Assembly: GCA_015062085.1 (NCBI GenBank)
Contig: SUVI01000062.1
Span: forward strand, 1 to 20,748
From: Planctomycetaceae bacterium
GTDB lineage: Bacteria; Planctomycetota; Planctomycetia; Pirellulales; Thermoguttaceae
Length of the DNA: 20,748 nucleotides
Direction: 5' to 3'
Shown: positions 1 through 6,300 of the stretch, piece by piece
How the letters are laid out: every line of letters starts with the position of its first letter
Numbering within the stretch: the stretch's first letter is position 1
The notes under the pieces: model-generated
Database searches by the model: none
What the model was told of the DNA's origin: nothing
The model's input: only the letters and a program-made list of their open reading frames with translations
Program-made: the position numbers and the translations under genes

Positions 1-4
1 GGGC

Positions 5-41
5 AAAAAAAAGAAGGCAGAAGAAGAATTTCTCCTGCCTT
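5..41 (-). terminator. Intrinsic terminator of the tRNA-Lys gene
   Basis: A 12-bp stem (14-25 with 30-41, one G-U pair when read on the minus strand) closes a 4-nt loop. On the minus strand it is followed by a run of eight T (5-12). It begins 3 nt after the tRNA 3' end, so it most likely ends that transcript. Confidence 0.85.
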
Positions 42-43
42 AG

Positions 44-116
<73 letters not shown>

Positions 117-133
117 GTTTAATTATGTAATGT

Positions 134-161
134 ATTATATCGCATCGGCGTTTTTTTGCAA
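134..161 (-). promoter_or_regulatory. Sigma70-type promoter of tRNA-Lys
   Basis: The minus strand carries a perfect TATAAT at 139-134, with TTGCAA at 161-156 separated by 16 nt. The -10 box ends 17 nt before the first tRNA base, leaving a leader of about 10 nt, as expected for a tRNA gene. Confidence 0.7.
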
Positions 162-330
162 GTAGGGGGTGGTCGTTTTTTTGCAAATTTTTTCGCTTTT
201 TTAAAAGTTTTTGATTCTGACCGAAGATCCACGGTCCTCTCTGAAACTTTTTTACCTCGGAAACCACTGAGGAGTTCTCAGAAAGGAAACACGAAAAACT
301 CGAAAAGATGCGAAATACACCAAAAGGTTA

Positions 331-369
331 TTGGCAACCTCGAAAAACGTGGTTTTTCGAGGTTGCCAA
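331..369. terminator. 18-bp perfect hairpin, probable (bidirectional) terminator
   Basis: The arms 331-348 and 352-369 are perfectly complementary around a 3-nt loop. The hairpin lies about 90 nt beyond the stop of the 66-residue gene, the last gene of the minus-strand operon, and so is the likely transcript end. The T-tracts are short on both sides (TTTT at 370-373 on plus; CTTTTG on minus), so strength and direction are uncertain. The rest of the gene-free stretch 162-456 shows only a weak hairpin (CTGAG/CTCAG near 270) and no credible coding region. Confidence 0.55.
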
Positions 370-456
370 TTTTCAAAATGTTTTCCCTCTCGGACATTTA
401 TGCCATGGCGAGTATGGACTTACTTGCGCTGTTTTCTTTGGCAAAAAATTTTAAAA

Positions 457-657
457 TTAGGTGAAGATGTCCACGAAACCCTTCCAAAAAGACCACAGTG
501 CCATACCAATTGTTTCTAGTACAACTCCAATGCTACGAAGAATACCATTAGCCCAGTCGCGAAACCGCTCCCAGCTACCGGCCAATTGTTCTCCTTCCGT
601 TTTATTGAGTTGATCCACCGCTTCGTGGAGACGTCTTCTCCAATCATCTGCAGGCAT
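457..657 (-). CDS. Small protein with amphipathic/hydrophobic C-terminal half, unknown function (66 aa)
   Basis: I do not recognise this protein. The start is well fixed: GGAGG at 668-664 lies 6 nt before the ATG. Residues 1-34 are highly charged and tryptophan-rich (MPADDWRRRLHEAV and onward) and should be helical. Residues 35-65 are hydrophobic with regularly spaced aromatic and small residues (GILRSIGVVLETIGMALWSF and onward), fitting a membrane-embedded or membrane-surface helix. There is no signal peptide and no enzyme motif. It is the last gene after two GTPase genes on the same strand, 206 nt downstream of the permuted GTPase, and a hairpin follows. A role as membrane anchor or partner for the GTPases is inference from position and composition only. 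Confidence 0.75.
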   Translation of the reverse strand: MPADDWRRRLHEAVDQLNKTEGEQLAGSWERFRDWANGILRSIGVVLETIGMALWSFWKGFVDIFT

Positions 658-739
658 TTTAAACCTCCAAGTTTATATCTTAGTTTCCTAGGTTAGTATA
701 CTCCTAACACTATTTTCATCATATACCATTATTTAAGAT

Positions 740-772
740 GTAACAGGAAGTCCATTCGTATTTTCCTGTTAC
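740..772. repeat. 10-bp inverted repeat between GTPase and small-protein genes
   Basis: The arms 740-749 (GTAACAGGAA) and 763-772 are perfectly complementary around a 13-nt spacer. There is no T-tract on the minus-strand side, so it is not a classical terminator. It could be an RNA processing or stability hairpin in the operon mRNA, or an operator for a promoter of the 66-residue gene. Confidence 0.5.
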
Positions 773-794
773 TTCTTCTCAAATAATCACTACA

Positions 795-835
795 GATTTG
801 TAATATATTTTTTTCGAATTAAGCTATTACAAATC
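795..835. repeat. 10-bp inverted repeat just after the permuted GTPase stop
   Basis: The arms 795-804 (GATTTGTAAT) and 826-835 are perfectly complementary, with an AT-rich 21-nt spacer. It starts about 28 nt beyond the stop codon at 864. Neither side carries a T-run typical of intrinsic termination. With the repeat at 740-772 it makes the 206-nt intergenic gap unusually structured. Confidence 0.45.
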
Positions 836-863
836 AGGATTCAAGGCTTGTATACTAGATTTA

Positions 864-1730
864 CTAGCACTTGCCTATTTCTTTCATCCAAGTAATCAGG
901 TTATTGATCATTTTTTCATCTTGGGCAAAAGCACCTTGAGTTGCTTCGATAACCAGCAAAACAACGTCTGCATTTTTCAGCGAGTCTTTATAAAGCTCGT
1001 AATACTTTGCGTCTTCTTCTTCGTTTACACCATATCCCGGAAGGTCAACCAGTTGCAGCTTGGCACCGTTGGCTTCCAAATTATATGCATGCCGTTCGGT
1101 CGTACCAACATCCAAATGGCTGACTCCCAGCTTTTCCGGATCCTGGCCTAGCAAGGCACTCACTGTCTGTGTTTTGCCAACACCAGTTTGACCAAGCAAA
1201 AGGACACTCGGTGCTTTTTCCATTTCCTGTTCATACATTTTCTTGAATTGAGAGACTTGGTCTTTCGGAAGTCTCGAATTCAGGTATTCAATAAAGGCAT
1301 GTCCCAAGGATTTCCCGGTATTCTTGCGATCTTTGCCTTTATATTTTTCTTTATAATATTTGTCCACTTCGGCCAAAGCTTCCGGGTCCGTGATCTTATC
1401 AATAAAGTCATAGTAGTGGAATTCATTGAATTTGAACCCTAACTTAGTTGCCAAAATCAGCGCCAGAATCAGACATTCGGTACGATAGTACTGTAATGCA
1501 GAATAATAGACGATCTGATCTGCAGGAATGCCCGTTGTTCTTGCAATTTGGCGACTAATCGTCTTACAACGTGTTTCGATGTTTTTTTTCTGATCCTCTG
1601 AAGGCTGATTGATTTTGTGATCCCAGTCACCCGGTTCAAACTTGTCAACCTTGTTAAGAGCAACCACAAGCGGTATGGTCGGCTTCTCTTCCTGGTTGTT
1701 TCTTCCGAAAATGTTAAAAAATGTAGGCAT
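864..1730 (-). CDS. Circularly permuted P-loop GTPase, YfjP/Era-like (288 aa)
   Basis: This is a GTPase of the TRAFAC/Era-like kind with its motifs in permuted order. After a short N-terminus, G4 (NKVD, residues 26-29) comes first, followed by a WDHKINQPS stretch of the type that follows G4 in YfjP-like GTPases, then a G5-like SAL (77-79). A charged helical linker (about 85-172) follows. Then come the P-loop GQTGVGKT (180-187), a likely G2 threonine at 210-211, and G3 DLPG (229-232). The protein stops at 288, where G4 would normally follow. The start is firm: AAGGAG precedes the ATG by 5 nt, and the upstream GTPase gene ends only 37 nt away, so no N-terminal G1-G3 half is missing. Permutation with this break point is known in YlqF/RsgA-type ribosome GTPases, but the surrounding sequence does not resemble those. 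Substrate and partner are unknown. Cytoplasmic or membrane-peripheral localisation is inferred. Confidence 0.85.
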   Translation of the reverse strand: MPTFFNIFGRNNQEEKPTIPLVVALNKVDKFEPGDWDHKINQPSEDQKKNIETRCKTISRQIARTTGIPADQIVYYSALQYYRTECLILALILATKLGFKFNEFHYYDFIDKITDPEALAEVDKYYKEKYKGKDRKNTGKSLGHAFIEYLNSRLPKDQVSQFKKMYEQEMEKAPSVLLLGQTGVGKTQTVSALLGQDPEKLGVSHLDVGTTERHAYNLEANGAKLQLVDLPGYGVNEEEDAKYYELYKDSLKNADVVLLVIEATQGAFAQDEKMINNLITWMKEIGKC

Positions 1731-1767
1731 AAGTACTCCTTCTGCTTAAAAAAGGTTAAAAAAACTA

Positions 1768-2523
1768 TTACTCAAAAAAAAGTTGAGACAATGCTTCAAA
1801 ATTCCATCCATAATAGGCAGAAAAAGGAATTACATCCTTTTCTGTAATGGAAAGATGGGGAGCTATCTCGTGGAAACTTTGAGTAACTACGGACAGTTTA
1901 TCTTTAAGTAACTTCTTTTGATATTCTGTTGGCACAGGATTAGGGTTTTCGTTTTTTCGAAGGCCTATAGAGTCCGCTTTATTTAAGAGAATTGTAAATC
2001 GTTTAATATTGGACATCGAGTCTTTGATTTCTCGCAAACAACATTGATCTTCTAAATAACCACGCCGTGAGGCATCTGTAATCCATAAAACATGTGTTGC
2101 CTTCTTAACAAATTCACGATAAATTTCATAATAGGGCTGGTTTAGTACCAAAGATTCCCCAATGCCCATCAAATCCACAAAAATGAGATTTTTTATACCT
2201 TTTGTTAACTTGCGCTCAGAAAAAAGCTCGCTTTCTGGATACCATGAGATTTCTTGAGAAATTTGCTGACGAAGAATCAAACCGTCGAGCTGGTCGTCAA
2301 GCTGGCTTGAATCATGACGAGACTTCACATACGGTACCCACGTTTCTTCATAAGTTGACTTTTTTTCATCCTCATCACTAATATCTTGATAAATTTTTAT
2401 GTGCGGCAAAAGTGTTCCCGTTGTAGCCGCAGCGGTAGTCCAACCTGTGCCTAACAAACGATTCAGGATCGTCGTCTTGCCATATCCACGTTGTCCCATA
2501 ATAACGACAAATTCAGTACTCAT
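1768..2523 (-). CDS. Era/YfjP-like GTPase, complete G1-G5 (251 aa)
   Basis: This is a GTP-binding protein in canonical order: P-loop GQRGYGKT at residues 10-17, a threonine-rich switch I region (T34/T35), G3 DLMG (117-120), G4 NKAD (181-184) and G5-like SAYYG (235-239). It ends shortly after G5, so it is essentially a bare G domain without the C-terminal helical domain many relatives have. I chose the ATG at 2523 because GAGGAG lies 5 nt upstream. An in-frame TTG at 2559 would add 12 residues but has no ribosome binding site. It sits 64 nt after the small membrane-protein gene and 37 nt before the permuted GTPase, on the same strand, so co-transcription is likely. The two GTPases may form a hetero-pair (inference). 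Confidence 0.88.
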   Translation of the reverse strand: MSTEFVVIMGQRGYGKTTILNRLLGTGWTTAAATTGTLLPHIKIYQDISDEDEKKSTYEETWVPYVKSRHDSSQLDDQLDGLILRQQISQEISWYPESELFSERKLTKGIKNLIFVDLMGIGESLVLNQPYYEIYREFVKKATHVLWITDASRRGYLEDQCCLREIKDSMSNIKRFTILLNKADSIGLRKNENPNPVPTEYQKKLLKDKLSVVTQSFHEIAPHLSITEKDVIPFSAYYGWNFEALSQLFFE

Positions 2524-2587
2524 GAAAACTCCTCTTTCATCATTTTTAGATAATTTCAATTACTAAATGCCCCCGCATCAATCCTTG

Positions 2588-2758
2588 TTACTCCTTCATT
2601 AGCTGATATTCAGAGATTTTATCAGTCTGAATACGATAAAGTGTTTTCCCGCCATCTAGGAACACGATACGTTCTCTGCCGCATTCAACAAAAATGGGAA
2701 GAGTTACAGAGAGGATGATTGCAACAAGGAACAGATACGAAACTCTATTTCCAAGCAT
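2588..2758 (-). CDS. Small single-pass membrane protein, unknown function (56 aa)
   Basis: The frame opens at ATG 2758 (MLGNRVSYLFLVAIILSVTL) and closes with TAA at 2590-2588. Residues 7-25 form one strongly hydrophobic segment after a single arginine, followed by a short charged, presumably extracytoplasmic or soluble tail ending in YQLMKE. A cysteine follows the segment, but its context (FVEC) is not a lipobox. There is no good Shine-Dalgarno site at 2758. A strong one belongs to an ATG exactly 27 nt upstream in the same frame, separated by a TAA. The real start may therefore be reached by reinitiation, or the gene may be mutated. It sits first in the GTPase operon. I do not recognise the family. 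Confidence 0.5.
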   Translation of the reverse strand: MLGNRVSYLFLVAIILSVTLPIFVECGRERIVFLDGGKTLYRIQTDKISEYQLMKE

Positions 2759-2776
2759 GAAGTTAAATATAGAGAG

Positions 2777-2795
2777 TTATGCCATGGCAGCTCCT
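2777..2795 (-). other. Two-codon mini-ORF (Met-Ala-stop) with strong Shine-Dalgarno
   Basis: AGGAG at 2795-2791 is followed after 5 nt by ATG GCA TAA (2785-2777). The mini-ORF is in frame with the small membrane-protein gene that opens 18 nt further on. It may be a regulatory minimal ORF controlling reinitiation. Alternatively, the TAA may be a nonsense mutation in codon 3 of what was a 65-codon gene. Confidence 0.5.
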
Positions 2796-2809
2796 TCGTA
2801 CAGTTAGGG

Positions 2810-2838
2810 AATATACTCACCTTTATTTCTTACCGCAA
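2810..2838 (-). promoter_or_regulatory. Candidate promoter of the GTPase operon
   Basis: The minus strand has TTGCGG (2838-2833), 17 nt, then TATATT (2815-2810), which would start transcription about 18 nt before the ATG at 2785. The -10 is good and the -35 mediocre. The -35 lies within the loop and arm of the hairpin at 2822-2846. Read-through from the upstream RNA promoter (3101-3129) is the alternative. Confidence 0.4.
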
Positions 2839-2846
2839 GAAATAAA
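2822..2846. repeat. 10-bp perfect hairpin beside the RNA terminator
   Basis: The arms 2822-2831 (TTTATTTCTT) and 2837-2846 are perfectly complementary with loop ACCGC. One arm takes up part of the T-tract of the adjacent terminator (2844-2850), and the hairpin also covers the candidate -35 box at 2833-2838. It could compete with termination or be a second, AT-only stem at the transcript end. Confidence 0.5.
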
Positions 2847-2872
2847 AAAAGGGAGTACGTCATACGTATCCC
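2844..2872 (-). terminator. Intrinsic terminator of the structured RNA
   Basis: On the minus strand, GGGA-TACGT pairs with ACGT(A)-(G)-TCCC (arms 2864-2872 and 2851-2860, one bulged base, 3-nt loop), followed at once by seven T (2850-2844). It abuts the closing stem of the upstream folded region. Confidence 0.75.
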
Positions 2873-3094
2873 AGCACGAAGGTCTTCGACTACCTTACCA
2901 ATAAAGATACGGGACGACCCCCGAAGGAGCCGAACACGCTCTTATTGGTATTGTACCGAAGTATGCAAATATAATTACATACCGCCTCTTACCTTGACGG
3001 TAAAAGGTCAGCCTCTCGCATAACGGAGAAAAGTGTCGAAGTTTTCGTGCTGTTAGCGAATTCTTTTTGGCAAACAAAGCCAATATGTTATTAT
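2844..3094 (-). ncRNA. Novel multi-branched structured RNA, about 250 nt, unidentified family
   Basis: Promoter, fold and terminator together define an RNA gene. A 5' hairpin (3083-3079 with 3071-3067) is followed by a closing stem of 8 plus 7 bp (3051-3044 with 2880-2873, and 3041-3035 with 2890-2884). Inside are four arms: a hairpin at 3028-3013 with one bulge; an 8-bp stem 3006-2999/2993-2986; an 8-bp stem 2982-2975/2968-2961; and a 9-bp stem 2950-2942/2904-2896 capped by a UUCG tetraloop hairpin (2930-2917). Several pairs are G-U only when read on the minus strand, which supports that orientation. No signature of tmRNA, RNase P, SRP RNA, 6S or a riboswitch I know was seen. It could also be the leader of the GTPase operon. 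Confidence 0.7.
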
Positions 3095-3100
3095 GTATAT

Positions 3101-3129
3101 ATTATATTTTATTCTCGGTAAAAAGTCAA
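3101..3129 (-). promoter_or_regulatory. Near-consensus sigma70 promoter of the structured RNA
   Basis: The minus strand has TTGACT (3129-3124), exactly 17 nt, then TATAAT (3106-3101), giving a start near 3094. This is the best promoter match in the window and directs transcription into the folded region. Confidence 0.8.
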
Positions 3130-3263
3130 GAGGTTGAAAAGAAAATTTTTTAAAAAAGTTGCGAATTGTAAAATATTTTTAATTTTGAAGGCTTTTTCCT
3201 AGATCGGAAGGAGCTGTTTCTGGTCTTTCTGGTACTGGTGTCTACTGCTGGCCCTTGATAAAG

Positions 3264-3301
3264 AAAAACTCCGGCAAATTCGTGAGGAACGTTTGCCGGA
3301 G
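3264..3301 (-). terminator. Intrinsic terminator of the propeller/dockerin giant gene
   Basis: A 10-bp perfect stem, CTCCGGCAAA at 3301-3292 pairing with 3278-3269, is followed on the minus strand by TTTTT (3268-3264). It begins 30 nt after the stop codon at 3331. The remaining 3130-3263 is AT-rich with no credible gene or further signal. Confidence 0.88.
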
Positions 3302-3330
3302 GGAATGTCGAAAGACCGTCTGTTGAAAGG

Positions 3331-6300
3331 TCAGTCTTCTTCAGCAAAGATGGAATCCAGCAGCTTTGAGTCCGTCTTCGCGTCTGTCATCGAGAGGACC
3401 TGAATTTTTTCGGGGGAATCGAAAACGAATTGGAATCCGTCGGTCTCTTCTTCTTTTTCTGCGAAGATCTTGTCCAGGAGCTGCGGAGCGTTCAAAACCT
3501 CTGCAGTGTTTGCCGAAACGTGCGTGTTCGTCTCCTCCTGAAGATACGGGAGCAGTGCCGTCCAATCCGTTCGAGCCACGTTGGTGTCGAAGGAATTGAA
3601 TTTCACGGGTCGGGCCTCAGAAACGGCAGTGCTTTCGACCGGTTCCGGCGTCAGTGCGGGAAGCGGATCCGCTGTGGAGATCGTGGCTGTACCGTACTCG
3701 GAAATTCCGGAAGTCTGCATCAGGCCTGCGTTTTCCGTGACCGCCAGAACTTCTGAAACGTTCAGAGCCGCATCTGTCAGTGAGACGGGTCCCCAATCCT
3801 GCGTAAGCTGAGATTTGAAAGAGATCTCTTGCGTACTGTTGATATTTCGTCCGTAGTTCTTGGCGAACTGCACAAGGTCGGTGATGTCGATCTTTCCATT
3901 TTGGTCAAAATCGCAAAGGGCAGCCGAATTCCAGAGATCCGGCGCAGTGGACTGGCTGGATCTTCCGTAGTTTTTGGCGAAACGCACGAGGTCGGTGATG
4001 GTGATCTGTCCGTCGTCGTTCAGGTCGTAAATGACAGGGTAGACGTTCGGCATGATGTCGGGCGTTTCCTGTGCGTTTTCGGTCAGGAGAGCCCCATTCG
4101 AAGCCTCGACGGAAATGGAATTTTCGACGAAAGCCGTTCCCATGGGCGTCGGTACGTAATCGCCGTTCGCGTAGATGTTCGCGACGCCGCTTTTTCCTGC
4201 GGGGGCAAAACGGATGCTTGCGATCAAAGCCTGCGAGCCGTTTCCTTCCAAGTCGGCAGCACCTGCGTTTTCGATATTCGCGTGTGCCGTTGCTTGGATC
4301 TGCAAGACGTTCCGGCCTTCCACTTTCGTGACGGAGACCGAGGAAAAGAGAGCGGAGTCAAACTGGAAAACAGCGTTTCCCTGCGCATCGAACGGTGAGA
4401 AGAGGGCAGGATCGTAGGTGATCTGCGCCTCATACCGGACGATACCGTATTCGCTGACCGACTGGACACTGCCCCAAAGCTCGACCCAGACAGTGTTCCA
4501 TTCGTGGGCCCATCCTTCACTTTCCGGCGCAGTCTTGGGGATGCCGTCGGCTTCGGCAATGGAGGAGGTCTTCCGTACGATGAGCTGAGTCTGCATCGAG
4601 GCGTCCAGATTCACCGTGAATTCTTTTTTCAGGCCCCATGCACCGTCTTCCAGTTCTTCCAGCCCCGCAAACGGCGAGCCGGAAACGGTCCGGAGGAGCG
4701 ACGCATCGAGGAAAACTGAGAACTGATCGCCAGTCGCCGGCGTTTCGTTCCAGGTCCACGTCAGGATCCCGTCCGCGTACGTGAATCTACCGGAGTTCGT
4801 GACGTCTTCCTGCGGTCCGCCTTCTGCTGAAGTAAAGCGGATCGAGACGGCATCCGCCCAGGAATTCTGTCCAGCTGAGACTTCCTGGCCGAAATTCCAG
4901 GTCATCTGGACCGATCCTGTCGAGGCTTTCATCTTCTGCGTGACGGAAGTTTCGGAAACGTTCAGCTGGAATTCCGCAGTTTCTCCCGCAGCAAGATCTG
5001 CAAGTTTGAGGACGGCGCCTTCAAGCGTGCAGAAATCGAGCGCGGCGATCTGCAGTTTCGGTTCTGCCGTGAAGAGCGTCAAGCCGCTCCCGAAGGTGAA
5101 CGTAACGGAATGCAGGTCCGAAGACAGTTGGCACGCATCGGCGTTTACCCACTCTTTGCCGTTGAAGAGAGAAACGCTGGCGGCGGAAAGCCGGTCCGCG
5201 CGAAGCGCCTCATTCCCGAAAGTGAGCGTAACTTTCGTGATCCGTCCGTCAAGCGTCTGCGAGATGTCTGCGGCACCGGAAGCTGTGAAGATCTCAAAGG
5301 TCTCTGCGGACAGCGTGTTTTCCGCCTGCACGATCCCTTCGACGGTCATAGCGTAGTCCACGGCCGAATTTTCCGCGGCAGTCAGTTTCAGGAAGTACTC
5401 CGTGCCGGAATCGAGACCGCTGAATTGCCAGACTCCGTCGGCGTACGTGCCGGTGAAGGATTTTCCCGCTTTGTCGAGTACCTGTGCCGTAATGGAAGGC
5501 TCGGAATCGGACGCGGCCTTTTTCGACGGGGTGAGGCGGACGGAGATCGAGGTGCCTTCCGTCGTGAAACGGTAGAAATCGCTCTGGTGGTCGAAGGAGT
5601 GGATCATGCCTGCCGTCATGGTGTAGAGGAAGGCGTTGGGATCGCTGACGAAGTGCGTGCCGTTCGTCCATGCGGAATCGAAACCGAAGGAAATGTTCGT
5701 GAGACTGGAATTTTCGAGAACCTCTAGCTGGGAAGTGTTCAGACGCATCCATGAACCGTCTTCCTGCAATTTCATGGTGAACGCGAGGTTTTCTTTGGAC
5801 TGTCCGGCAACGGAAAGGATGCCGTTTTCAAACGTCAGGGTCTTTTCGTAGAAGTAGGAGGTTTCCGTCTGTTCGGGCAGGATGGTCCGAGTGTTAAGCT
5901 CATTCAGGTCCGTCGTGTAAAGTACGTTTCCGGAGGAAGAGGATGCCAGTGCCGTCACGATCCCGCCGTCTGCCGCGACCGAGAAACCGAGCAGGGTGTC
6001 GGACGGGTCGCTGGTCTGGATGACCTGAACGAGCGAGAGACCGTTTTCCGTCATGCGGAAAATGAAAGCCGCGCCGCTGGACTCGTAAAGCGTTTCGTTG
6101 AGCTGGAAATTCTCCGTTCCCGGCGCCCCCAAAACGATCAGATCACCATTCACGGCTGCCGAGTAGCCAAGAGCCGGCCAGTTGCGTGTTCCGGTGTTCT
6201 GCGTGTCGAGATTCAGCACGTCGAGGAACTGATCCAGCGGGTACGTCTGGTAGGAATTCCCCGTGATCTTGAAGACGTACGCGATCGAACCGATGTTCTG

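Noticed and set aside
156..464. 102-codon plus-strand frame
   Set aside because: It runs through the tRNA promoter region and the 18-bp hairpin and overlaps the end of the 66-residue gene. It has no ribosome site and unlikely composition.
1768..2559. Upstream TTG start for the complete GTPase
   Set aside because: It adds 12 residues but has no ribosome site, while the ATG at 2523 has GAGGAG at ideal spacing.
2588..2758. Lipoprotein reading of the small membrane protein
   Set aside because: The residues before the only cysteine (FVE-C) do not fit a lipobox, so a simple membrane segment is preferred.
2895..3083. 62-codon minus-strand frame inside the structured RNA
   Set aside because: It has a TTG start, no Shine-Dalgarno and odd composition, and it overlaps almost every stem of the predicted RNA fold. 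The RNA explains the sequence better.
2844..3094. Retron, OMEGA-type or tracr-like RNA
   Set aside because: No reverse transcriptase, TnpB/IscB or Cas gene is nearby, and there is no CRISPR-like repeat in the window.
3150..3347. 65-codon minus-strand frame after the giant gene
   Set aside because: It overlaps the stop of the giant gene and the strong terminator at 3264-3301, with no ribosome site.
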